A stretch of DNA of 64,000 nucleotides from Gillisella vitis. GTDB taxonomy: Bacteria > Pseudomonadota > Alphaproteobacteria > Rhizobiales > Rhizobiaceae. The stretch spans positions 62,001 through 126,000 of the forward strand of contig NZ_JACHLU010000001.1 in the NCBI RefSeq assembly GCF_014204625.1, in the 5' to 3' direction. A model generated the notes under the pieces. It made no database searches, was not told where the DNA came from, and saw only the letters and a program-made list of their open reading frames with translations. This document shows, piece by piece, positions 53,601 through 62,049 of this stretch. Both the position numbers and the translations under genes were made by a program. Numbering within the stretch: position 1 is the stretch's first letter; each line of letters starts with the position of its first letter.

Positions 53601-56600
53601 CGCAATCTCGATTTCGGTGCCGTCAGCGTCGTTCTGCCGTCCATTGGTGTCCAGATCTACACCAATGGCGATTTCACCATTGACCTCGGCTTCCCCTATA
53701 ATATGGATTTCACACAATCCTTCAGCATTTCCGCCATCGTGTTCGGTGTGCCTGTGCTGGGGTCGGGTGGGCTGTACTTTGGCAAACTGTCCAACGCCAC
53801 GGCAACCCAGGTGCCGGAAACCCAGCTCGGCACCTTCAACCCGGTTATTGTCTTCGGCCTTGGCCTACAGGTCGGCCTCGGCTATAACTTCAGCGAAGGC
53901 CCGCTCTCTGCCGGTTTTGCCCTCACCCAATTCGGGATCATACAGGGGGTTATTGCCACCTATCACCCCTATGATGATTCATCGTCAGGCACGGCGACCA
54001 CCGTGCAGGATACCAATTATTTTTACCTGCAAGGCACTGTTGGCCTGATTGGTATGCTGTATGGCACGGTTGATTTTCAAATTATCACCGCATCTGTTTC
54101 AGTGAATATCACCCTGTCCGTCAATATGACCTATGAGTCATTTGAGCCCATTTATATCAATGCCTCGGCGTCGGTTAAGGTCAGCGTAAAAGTCAAGATC
54201 AACCTCGGCCTGTTCTCGATCAAAGTCACCATGTCATACCATACGGTGGCCTCGGTCAGCTTTGTCATCAACCTGCCGGGGCAGGGCACAGCGCCATGGA
54301 TAGACAGTGGCCAAAGCGTTCAGAACACGGCACTCCTGAGCGATGACCTTGTCAGGACAAATGCCCGGAGTGGCCGCCTTCAGCGTCGGCGCGCCTGGCA
54401 CCGCCGCTCGCTGCCGACCGAGGTACTACGCCGCAGTCCCCACCTGTATGTTCGCAGTCCAAAGGCAAGTCGGCTCGCGGCCTCCGTCAGCAAGCAAACC
54501 CTGACCCTCGTGGTTGCTCCGCAGTTTACCGTTCTGGCCCCCGAAGGGGCGACCAGCTATGCGGATCAGCAGGGTGCGTTTGTGTGCCAGTTCGCCATGG
54601 ACGCGCCGGACCCGACAAATGCTGCCGACAACACCGCTGAAGCGCTTGGCACCTCGTTTGAAATGATGTGCGCCAGCTTCTTCCCCTGGCTGATCGATCT
54701 GATGGATGGCGACACTGCGGCAGACATTGATCTGGCTGCCACCGCCAGCCAGACCGTGACGCTGGACAGATTGCAGGCCGATATGGACTGGTTTGCCAAC
54801 TCGGGCCAATCGGCATTTACCACCACAGACCTTCTGACCTTCCTGTCTGACGCCTTTATTCTCAACATCGTCACCACGCCTTTGTCAGACGAGACCAACC
54901 ACATTCTGTTTCCGCTGTTTGACGGCTTTGTTCTCACCATTCCTGATCCAGACGACAGCACCAACAGCAAAACCGTGACGCTGGAGACTTATACCGAAGC
55001 AACCTTGGCCTATTGCAACACAGTCGCAGCCCAGTTGCGACAAGCGGCACCGAGCACAACAACATCATCTTCCACAACCCGGAACACCGCTGACGACACC
55101 ATCCAGTCCATGGCGTCTTTCGTCTTGATCGATGTGTTCACCATCATTGCGCGTGCGTTGTTGCAGGCAGGCATTAATGCCTTCGGCAGCTATGCCTATA
55201 CGGTGGCCGCAACCGACAGCATTGACGTGATCCTGTCGACCTTCAACAATTACGGAAATGCGATCACCACCGACGACATCGTGGTTCCCAATGCTGATTA
55301 CGATCTCAACAGCGGCTTGAGCCTCTCGCTGGTCGGGCTGAGCAGCGTCATCCAGGCCAGCGACACACTGACCACCATTGCTGACCGCTATTCTGATCCC
55401 GATATACAGGACAGCCGCTGGAGCATCACAGCGGCCGACCTGATCAGTGTTGCCAACGGTGATGCCCGCATCCTGCAAGCCGGTGTGACGCTCACGCTGA
55501 CCATCAGTGGTAAGGCGGTTCCTTACACCACCCCGCCCGGAGCAAGTTTCAACCAGATTGCGGCCGACAACGGCATCACGCTTTCGGAACTGTCAGCCCA
55601 GACTTCGCTCTATGATCTGGCCGGTCTGCTTACGCCAACCACGGTAATTGCGATCCCTGACATCGCCTATATCTCTGCCAGTGGCGATACCCTCAACAGC
55701 ATTGCCGCAACGTTTGGCACGACCGCATCGGTTGTCGGCTTCGACAATGCAGATGTGACCGGGTTGTTTGTCGTGGGCGAGATTGCGATTGCCAACCTTG
55801 AGGCGTTACCGATCAGTCAGGTGTGGACAGGTATCACGGCCACCAGCGACATAGCGCAGGTCGGCGGCCAGGTCGCCAGTTTCCTGACGGCAGGCTTGCG
55901 TCTGCCAATGGCAGACGGGCTGACCCTGTCGTCTGATTTCCTCTATCCGACCCAGCAAAGCGATTACGCCCTGTTCCAGTTGACCGGCCAACAGTTTCCC
56001 ACCCCGGCTCCGGCGCAACAGCAGCAAGCAGGCTATGGGATCACGCTGGGATGCACCAGCCAGTCTCATGGTGTTGATATGAGTTTCGTAACCTTCAACG
56101 GCAGTAGCACTGCCACCAGTATCGACGTTGATCTCAGCGACGCCTACGGCCTGCTTACCACCGTGCTGGAATACGCGCAGGCTGGCAAGTTCGTGCCTTC
56201 TCCGACCAGTGCCAACGTGCCTCTGGTGTTGCTGCAACCGCGCCAATATACCAATGCTGGTTATGCGATGTGGAGCACCTCCGATTTCGCCACGCTGGCG
56301 AAGCTCACCGAAGCGGGGGCGGATGCGGTGAAGGCGACGCCTTATCTGTGGAGTCTGCCGCAATCCCTGATCAATGCGTTGCAGAACCAGCAGGCAACAC
56401 TGAGTACCCTATTCGATGCCGAGGATGCGGCAGACTACACCAATATCATTGACCTGATGCCGGTATATCAACCGCAAATCGGCACCACATCCCCCAACGA
56501 TCCGGCGACATTGTTCAGCGATCTGACAGCCTATGCCTACGCCACGCGGGTTGATTTCCAGATTACCCGCCTGTCCGCGACAACAGACGCCAGTTCCGAC

Positions 56601-59600
56601 AATCAGTCCACATCCACCGCCAGCGCCAACGATTCCACCATCTACCAATTGGTCGGTCCATCATCGAGCGATGCTCAGGTGCTGGAATATCTGCTGACGG
56701 CTGTGTCGGCGTTGGGAGATGGCTTTATATCCGGGCTGTTCGTGCTGTATTCCGCTGGCGGAACCAACACCACCACCCTGACCGGACAGGCGGATTCGGC
56801 CTTCCTGTCCTTTATCAGCCAGACGAACCTGTCGACCCAAAGCAATCCATCGTTCAGCACCGCCCTGTTCAGGACGTCTGAAACCACAACCCCCTCAACA
56901 CCGCCGCAAGGAATCGCCAATACACCGACCGAATTCATTACCCTGCTGTGGGAGCAGTCGGTGGTGAAAGGCGGCGGCTATTATTTCTATTGGGAACAAC
57001 TGGATTCCGGCAGCGGCTTACCGGCAGAAATCTTCGATTCCAGCGGCACCGCCACCTTGACGCTGGTGGTCACCCTTGAGCGGGATCTGACTATAAAAGC
57101 CAACAACGCTCTGACCAATTTCACCAATGCGTTTGTCACGACAGAAAATCTCGATCCGCTCAATGATGTGGTCGTTTTGCAGTCGCAGGATACCGCTGGC
57201 AGCAGTGCTCCAACCACCGCTGCCGATACGCTGACAAGCCTTGCCGCACTCTATTCTGTTGGTGTGGGGGCGCTTGCCCAGTCCAACAAGACAAAATCTT
57301 TGGCCAACGCCAGTCAGATTCCGATTTCAGGTCTTCTGCATCAACTGACGGCGGCAGAAACACAAGGCAACACCGAAGCCCAGATTCTGAACACGCTCGC
57401 CACCTACTATTCCGTGGGAGCCGTCAAGGCGATGACGGCTGCCGACATCACCAGCCAGAATGCCGGTGTGTCAGTCGTCACGGGTGCAACGCTTGTGATT
57501 CCGGCGATAACCTATCAGGTCAACCCCACCCTCAACCCCGGACCCGGCAACACCTTTCAATCCATGGCAGATTATTATGGTCTCGCGGTTGAGGGCATTG
57601 CGGTTCTGGCCTCCGGCGTTGCCGGGTTATTCCCCGCCGAGACCATGCTGACCATTGACACCCTCAGTCAGGATACGCAGGCGACCCAACCATCCGATAA
57701 TCTGTCATTCACACTGAGCAGGGCCAATCTGGGCACGATCGATGCCCCGCCCGCCAATGCCACGCAGGAAGAGCTGGACAGCTACGCCCAGATCACGCTG
57801 TTTTCCTTGTACAACACCCTGTCTGCCGGTCTTGCAGAGAACCCGTATTTTAATGCAAGCGCACTGGGCCTGCCATTCGGGCCGCAAGACGACAGCGATA
57901 CGGATGATGCCACAGAGCAAGCCAGCGACGCCGCAACAGTCTCGGCTGATGGCACAATCGTGGAAGGCGCGCCGACACAAAAAACCGTCAAACCGGCCCG
58001 TGCAAGACGGCTATCGCCGCGTCAGAGCGCCAACGCCCGCAGTCAAAGTCTGGCGGTTCAGTCCGACACCACCGACTATCAATACACGCAGGTGCTTGGC
58101 TTCAGCGGCACCAACACTCAGGGAAAACCCTTCGCACTGATCAATCCCGCCCCGCAGAACCCGGTGGCCGGGCTGCCCGCGGCCGATCAGAACCCTTATA
58201 TCGGCATTGGTACCTATGCCTGTGTGGCACTGCGCTGGCAGGATTTGTACGGCAACATCACCTTGACTCCGTTCGAACTGGTGCCCTCCGGCTACACCGG
58301 TGCCTTGAACAATGCACCGACTGCGCTGCGCTACACTGACCGGCTGCTTGGCCTGTCGTCGTGGCCCAAAACGCAGGCCACCTATCTCTATTCCGGTACC
58401 GCTGGCGCGCCAGTGCTCAATCTGTCCTTGGCCCTGGATATTTCAACCTATGATGCTGACGGGCAGGCGGTGGATGTGGCCGAACAGGACCTGGCCACCT
58501 ATCAGAACATCTATTTCCAGTTAAATCAGGACTATACCGGGCTGAACGTCCCCGGAGTGACCGGCAATGCGGTAACAATGACGGTGACAAATTCATTGCT
58601 GGCCGTCCCGGACCAGCAATTGAGTGATGCCGAGGCTCAATCCATCCGCAATTTCGTGGCGGACTGCGTGGTCTTTCTGCAAAATTACGTGTCCAAACAC
58701 ACCTTGGGAGCAGCACCACAGCAAACGCTGGCTTTGACAGTGGATATTGATGCCATCGCCAGCAAAAATCTGATCCGGCTTGATGTCGGCCTGACATTCA
58801 CCCGCAATGCCACCCTGGTTGAACCGCTGATTGCGGGCCTGCCGGATGGACTGTCCGTAACCAGCCCCATTCTGCCCTATGCCAACGGGTCCGACGCAAC
58901 CCAGTCGTCCAGTTTTACCAGCTTTGCCTCCGCCCTCGAGACCTGCCTGCAAACCGACACATGGTACATGTGCACCGGGGCAGGGCTGTCACCCGTCACC
59001 ACAGGCAATTCATCACAAACAGATCAGCTCTACGCTGTACGGTTCGGCAAAATCGCAGGCGTCGGCATTTATTTCGATATTGCCCCCAATGCCGGCTACT
59101 ATGCACCATTGCCGGTGGCCACATCGCTGGAAAGCGGCACGGTTCAGCTCAACATCTACGCGACCGGTGGCACCAGCACGACGCAGAGCACCACTTTCAC
59201 CAGCATCGACATGAACCTGTGGTTCGAAAGCTGCCTGTCGGCCATCGACAAATTCCTGTCCGCCACATATGCGCCACCTGCTTTCATTCTCGATCAGATC
59301 AATACCAATGACGGCAATGTCGCGGTGGGCAAGGAGCTGGATGCCGTACTGGCAGCCAAACAAGCCCTCGCAGATGCTATCGCCAAAACGACTGCACCGA
59401 TCCTGTCCAGTTCGGCCAAAGATTCGGTAACACTGGCTGCCGCACAGAGCGCAATGGAACAACAATTGCTGACAACCCTTGCCCCGGCCTTTACCGCCGG
59501 GACTGTCGTGGTCTTCGGGTTGAGCAACGTTTCAGGTGCTGACGGCGATGATAGTGGCGGGCCACCCCGTCTGTATGGCCAGCCTATGGGGATCTCCACA

Positions 59601-61220
59601 GCCGATACCAGCATCGACAGCAACCAGAACTACAGCTTTTCGTCCGCAAGCCTGCCTGTGCCTGCGTCGCCGACAACCGCTCCGCAGTTGGCCTTCAACG
59701 TGACCACCAAGAATGTCGATGCCCAGTCCTATATCGCGCTCGATCTGTCCTATCAGATCACACATATGGAGTTCGAACGCACAACGGTTCCCGGCATTCA
59801 GGATTATGTGGACAGCCAATGGCTGGTCTTCATCAACCCGCTGGCAACAGAGTCTCTGGGAAGCCAGGATATTCCGGTGCTCAATCGGTCCCTGCCAGTG
59901 CCGCCGACAGTGCAGACCCAGACCGCGACGGCGTCCAACGCCGACGATGGCAATACAGATACAACAAAGCTCACTCCGGCGCAGCTTGCGACATGGAATT
60001 ATGCCTTTACCTACAGCTATTCCGCAGCCGCCCAGGACGATACCAGCATCACCATCACCTTGAATGCTTCGGGCGCGTCCACAACGACTGCAAGCATTGA
60101 CGATACCGACCCGTTGTTCACGGCGCTGGCAGACTTCGTCACCAATTATCCAACAATTTCTGCCGATCTGGACACGTATCTGGTGCAAATCAACGGCCAG
60201 ACCACAGATGAGACGCTGATCAGCAACGCCACGTCTGCTGTCGTTGCGTTCCAAAGCCGGGTCACTGCCGTTGCGACCGCCTACGCTGACCAGTTCGGCA
60301 CCAACGCGACAGCGCTGTTCAGCCTCGCCGACGTGACAACGCCGGTGGCTTTCGATGCCAGGCTTGAGGCCGACGATGCTGGCAACGCCATCATGTGCCT
60401 GCGCAATATCACCATTTCTGGCAGCACTGCCACCTACTCTGCCACCGATGGCACCATCAGCAATGGAACCGTGACCCTATCGGCCCCGGTGGTCTATATC
60501 CTGCCCGATGACTATACGGCCACCCCGCTCAATCCGCCACCCGCCGGGGTAACGCTGGCCTACACCTATCCAGCAACACAAAACCCAGACACCACGCCTG
60601 CTCTGACCTATACCGAGGCATTGGCAGAAACAGGGCGCACCGTCGCCATCCCGGATCTCAATGTCATGGTCTATAAAAACGCGCAGGCAGCCTTGCTGAC
60701 CCAGCGCAACACCATCCTCACCCCGGACGATCAGGTTGGTACGGTGTCCACCAACCCCGAATTCCTCTACCAGACCCCGCTGGTCACCTTCAGCGATCCG
60801 ATCCTGCCTCGAATTACCTGGCCGTCCTACGCCTTGCGCCAGCTCAACCCGACCCAAGGCACGACCGTGACCGATTATATGGCCGCGTTCTTTGCAGATT
60901 TATTCACGGGAGCAGCAGGTCAGCTACGTCTGGGCATGGCCGGAGGCTATTCCTATAGTGTGGCGCCAACAGTGCCTGGGCTGCCGGTGACCTATCTGCC
61001 GATTAACCTGCTGCAACCCGTGGACATCACCGTCGATGCCAGCACGCCGCCAGCTGCGGCGCTTGAGGTGGCACAGCAGGTAAACGACTGGTTCAGCACC
61101 AACCAACCATCCACTGCGGGAGAGGCAGCCATGGATTTCAAGCTCAACCTGTTTTCTGATCTGAGCAACGAACAATTGCTGTTCGTGATCAATGAACTTT
61201 ACTTTACCACCGGAACATGA
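50640..61220 (+). CDS. 3526-residue giant protein with LysM-like repeats, unknown function
   Basis: The uninterrupted 10.6-kb gene starts at ATG 50640, ten bases after GAAAGG. Residues 1-1237 are dominated by alternating beta strands (VDFQIITASVSVNITLSVNM, VKVSVKVKINLGLFSIKVTM), as in a long beta-structure. An Arg-rich linker follows (about 1238-1280, SGRLQRRRAWHRRSLP). LysM-like repeats are seen at about 1517-1720 (SASGDTLNSIAATFGTT, PPGASFNQIAADNGITLSEL) and about 2184-2340 (TAADTLTSLAALYSVGVGALAQSNK, NTFQSMADYYGLAVEGI), which suggests glycan binding. A second Arg-rich linker lies at about 2450-2475 (ARARRLSPRQSANARSQS), then a C-terminal part of about 1050 residues. No signal peptide or membrane anchor is visible. 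Lys and Cys are rare. I do not recognise it as a known toxin, adhesin or synthetase. Confidence 0.88.
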   Translation: MADTAIALANLQAAITASLTDAGTFTLDAAYLAAGLNDPDVAVSADFDTILGKAFQVSATAFSVAGSASGVSPVADAQFTVKGVTVPIIGGTETAPAALLFTTMADPSGDAVLVVQVASFPANWNWPTSFPYTNGFPFDQVPLTNTKLYFSTASGVYPWTATDGIAVSAGATQTLQASISFPDAASPYLALFAGLIAPTNAITLSGTLDLTLYGGPDFTTGAVLPVGTFTSVLSDEHYTFADYLSVSQPALALIIPAPDTADLTDGNGTQTPSLALTTNLLIGDAAADAYQLQVSIPSSAVGGDANTYTVSLVPLTTALLDPSDAITLIGGKGSYFDGTPAYLQQFLTSFGLTGMTLSGTFDLSSVTVSQATVQLGTPTGQNMNWQPLPAPTPDFSFTINSMALDWAASNPLDNPSFSYLFATSFSILPTVFKSTDGSTDGVFDVTFTSDQVFNASFDGSASLIDFLSTVSNGLVPSPTTIGVDIVVSDISLQLDYSSYTFAFSSAVDVDFSFLTIGDSDIFTISGGMVNLSAYSASSTSGDDAEIGAGTVWSGSFSGLVTLCDVGVNVTVSYDGAGDQAGWTLSAALTDTVDVSSLISQFFLTSTPYSFPSFLLGDLEVTALSAECFVPDAKDGANTYTISTNFDWNFSFGDQNVAIKDAAITVSYDGENFSGDATATWVYSAINLSLDFGYNFDEEGNENLYVTWEGFTATYASTTEGETAQQTITFTLKGWSVGTLISSLMATLGNPYFTLPSPWDLLDQISLDGLSITVSLEDGATNCLTGTYTLSTPLYLGFITIKGLSLTRNTAGEVRLSIDGTVPDSLKDSMGTLMEPEGQSVEDMPTVPGQGSEFFQLNLLALGQRIAISGYDSFTSTQEVITALEGVPETTGTQNPIVPTQSAVTGTPYYNADSDWLIALDFDLLKTGDTWAISLQIVFNDPDLYGMRLALTGGKTGALSGFVIDILYKKISDDIGLFQVNFTFPDSIRNLDFGAVSVVLPSIGVQIYTNGDFTIDLGFPYNMDFTQSFSISAIVFGVPVLGSGGLYFGKLSNATATQVPETQLGTFNPVIVFGLGLQVGLGYNFSEGPLSAGFALTQFGIIQGVIATYHPYDDSSSGTATTVQDTNYFYLQGTVGLIGMLYGTVDFQIITASVSVNITLSVNMTYESFEPIYINASASVKVSVKVKINLGLFSIKVTMSYHTVASVSFVINLPGQGTAPWIDSGQSVQNTALLSDDLVRTNARSGRLQRRRAWHRRSLPTEVLRRSPHLYVRSPKASRLAASVSKQTLTLVVAPQFTVLAPEGATSYADQQGAFVCQFAMDAPDPTNAADNTAEALGTSFEMMCASFFPWLIDLMDGDTAADIDLAATASQTVTLDRLQADMDWFANSGQSAFTTTDLLTFLSDAFILNIVTTPLSDETNHILFPLFDGFVLTIPDPDDSTNSKTVTLETYTEATLAYCNTVAAQLRQAAPSTTTSSSTTRNTADDTIQSMASFVLIDVFTIIARALLQAGINAFGSYAYTVAATDSIDVILSTFNNYGNAITTDDIVVPNADYDLNSGLSLSLVGLSSVIQASDTLTTIADRYSDPDIQDSRWSITAADLISVANGDARILQAGVTLTLTISGKAVPYTTPPGASFNQIAADNGITLSELSAQTSLYDLAGLLTPTTVIAIPDIAYISASGDTLNSIAATFGTTASVVGFDNADVTGLFVVGEIAIANLEALPISQVWTGITATSDIAQVGGQVASFLTAGLRLPMADGLTLSSDFLYPTQQSDYALFQLTGQQFPTPAPAQQQQAGYGITLGCTSQSHGVDMSFVTFNGSSTATSIDVDLSDAYGLLTTVLEYAQAGKFVPSPTSANVPLVLLQPRQYTNAGYAMWSTSDFATLAKLTEAGADAVKATPYLWSLPQSLINALQNQQATLSTLFDAEDAADYTNIIDLMPVYQPQIGTTSPNDPATLFSDLTAYAYATRVDFQITRLSATTDASSDNQSTSTASANDSTIYQLVGPSSSDAQVLEYLLTAVSALGDGFISGLFVLYSAGGTNTTTLTGQADSAFLSFISQTNLSTQSNPSFSTALFRTSETTTPSTPPQGIANTPTEFITLLWEQSVVKGGGYYFYWEQLDSGSGLPAEIFDSSGTATLTLVVTLERDLTIKANNALTNFTNAFVTTENLDPLNDVVVLQSQDTAGSSAPTTAADTLTSLAALYSVGVGALAQSNKTKSLANASQIPISGLLHQLTAAETQGNTEAQILNTLATYYSVGAVKAMTAADITSQNAGVSVVTGATLVIPAITYQVNPTLNPGPGNTFQSMADYYGLAVEGIAVLASGVAGLFPAETMLTIDTLSQDTQATQPSDNLSFTLSRANLGTIDAPPANATQEELDSYAQITLFSLYNTLSAGLAENPYFNASALGLPFGPQDDSDTDDATEQASDAATVSADGTIVEGAPTQKTVKPARARRLSPRQSANARSQSLAVQSDTTDYQYTQVLGFSGTNTQGKPFALINPAPQNPVAGLPAADQNPYIGIGTYACVALRWQDLYGNITLTPFELVPSGYTGALNNAPTALRYTDRLLGLSSWPKTQATYLYSGTAGAPVLNLSLALDISTYDADGQAVDVAEQDLATYQNIYFQLNQDYTGLNVPGVTGNAVTMTVTNSLLAVPDQQLSDAEAQSIRNFVADCVVFLQNYVSKHTLGAAPQQTLALTVDIDAIASKNLIRLDVGLTFTRNATLVEPLIAGLPDGLSVTSPILPYANGSDATQSSSFTSFASALETCLQTDTWYMCTGAGLSPVTTGNSSQTDQLYAVRFGKIAGVGIYFDIAPNAGYYAPLPVATSLESGTVQLNIYATGGTSTTQSTTFTSIDMNLWFESCLSAIDKFLSATYAPPAFILDQINTNDGNVAVGKELDAVLAAKQALADAIAKTTAPILSSSAKDSVTLAAAQSAMEQQLLTTLAPAFTAGTVVVFGLSNVSGADGDDSGGPPRLYGQPMGISTADTSIDSNQNYSFSSASLPVPASPTTAPQLAFNVTTKNVDAQSYIALDLSYQITHMEFERTTVPGIQDYVDSQWLVFINPLATESLGSQDIPVLNRSLPVPPTVQTQTATASNADDGNTDTTKLTPAQLATWNYAFTYSYSAAAQDDTSITITLNASGASTTTASIDDTDPLFTALADFVTNYPTISADLDTYLVQINGQTTDETLISNATSAVVAFQSRVTAVATAYADQFGTNATALFSLADVTTPVAFDARLEADDAGNAIMCLRNITISGSTATYSATDGTISNGTVTLSAPVVYILPDDYTATPLNPPPAGVTLAYTYPATQNPDTTPALTYTEALAETGRTVAIPDLNVMVYKNAQAALLTQRNTILTPDDQVGTVSTNPEFLYQTPLVTFSDPILPRITWPSYALRQLNPTQGTTVTDYMAAFFADLFTGAAGQLRLGMAGGYSYSVAPTVPGLPVTYLPINLLQPVDITVDASTPPAAALEVAQQVNDWFSTNQPSTAGEAAMDFKLNLFSDLSNEQLLFVINELYFTTGT

Positions 61221-61222
61221 TG

Positions 61223-61247
61223 ACAACCGTACGATCATCGCGGTTGT
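61223..61247 (+). promoter_or_regulatory. hairpin ahead of the 151-residue gene
   Basis: ACAACCG and CGGTTGT pair over 7 bp around an 11-nt loop between the giant gene stop and the next start. It ends 11 nt before ATG 61259, so it could affect ribosome binding or protect the 3' end of the long message. Confidence 0.4.
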
Positions 61248-61258
61248 GAGAGTTCTCC

Positions 61259-61714
61259 ATGCGTCATTTTGTTTTACTGATGGCTCTAGGCTTGGTGATT
61301 GGCAACGGCACACTGTCTGCCAGCGCTACGGAGCCATCTAAACGACCAACGACGGCACAACAGCAGAGCCGTGTCCTAAAGGCAAAGAACGATTGCGGAG
61401 CGACACAAACAACTCAGATCACGCCAAACAGTTTTACAGTGGCCTCCAGTCTGAACAATGCCAACAACGCGCTGACAATTGCCTTTCAGACTGGCAATGT
61501 CACCTATTGGACAGCGCAATTGTCAACCGCAAACGTCAATGTCATGTTGTCAGCCAACCGTGGCAACGCGGTTGTGACATTCAGAAGAGGATTGTCGTTG
61601 CAACTGATCGCAAATGGCAGCGCCGGGTTCAATATTTTTCTCACCGGCGTTGTCAGTGATGACGGTACCGAATATTCCCTCACCGGCGCATTTCTCGGTA
61701 CTTTCTATTGCTGA
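61259..61714 (+). CDS. secreted 151-residue protein, paralogue of the first cluster protein
   Basis: The protein has a Sec signal (MRHFVLLMALGLVIGNGTLSASA, cleavage near residue 23), a short basic/Gln linker and a core that aligns with the 104-residue protein: TQITPNSFTVA, GNVTYWTAQL, GNAVVTFRRGLSLQLI, TGVVSDDGTEYSLTGAFLGTF. Unlike its partner it has two Cys, Cys46 and the last residue Cys151, placed to form a disulfide across the domain. It lies 38 nt after the giant gene on the same strand and closes the cluster. Function unknown; export suggests it acts outside the cytoplasm. Confidence 0.85.
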   Translation: MRHFVLLMALGLVIGNGTLSASATEPSKRPTTAQQQSRVLKAKNDCGATQTTQITPNSFTVASSLNNANNALTIAFQTGNVTYWTAQLSTANVNVMLSANRGNAVVTFRRGLSLQLIANGSAGFNIFLTGVVSDDGTEYSLTGAFLGTFYC

Positions 61715-61721
61715 TGCAGAT

Positions 61722-62049
61722 TGAACCGCTCCGGGGCTGCCGGAAGAGTTTGACGCGGAAGTTGCCATCTTTACCCGCATCGGCGTTAGCCTTATCATCG
61801 TAGCGCTTTCAAGCTTGTGACCGTCGTCACCCTGCAAATGCCCAGCGGCACGGCATGGTTATGGGGGATAGGATCGCCGCAGACGTATCGAAGGAATGCC
61901 CCGACGTGACATGGGACAAGATGATGGTGGATGCCATGAAAATTCGGTCCACGCCCAATATCGGCGGCGCCGCCAGTACCCGGCAGGTGGCCGATGCGAT
62001 GTGCACGGCAATCGCCGGATCGCATATTCTGAATATGGAAGTAGCATGA
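61722..62049 (+). pseudogene. ttuC: remnant of tartrate dehydrogenase (ttuC)
   Basis: Three frames together spell pieces of a TtuC-type dehydrogenase: EEFDAEVAIFTRIGVSLII (from 61743), KLVTVVT near 61811, and NAQRHGMVMGDRIAADVSKE followed by CPDVTWDKMMVDAMKIR (ending near 61953). The sequence then jumps to the C-terminal end TPNIGGAASTRQVADAMCTAI. The N-terminal third is missing, there are at least two frameshifts, and the central metal/substrate part is deleted. The stop overlaps the ttuD start by ATGA, as in an original ttuC-ttuD operon. The truncation point lies within about 10 bp of the end of the giant-protein cluster. Confidence 0.8.

Noticed and set aside
61855..62049. A separate small gene of 64 codons before ttuD
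   Set aside because: Its sequence is a joined pair of tartrate dehydrogenase fragments, so it belongs to the ttuC remnant.
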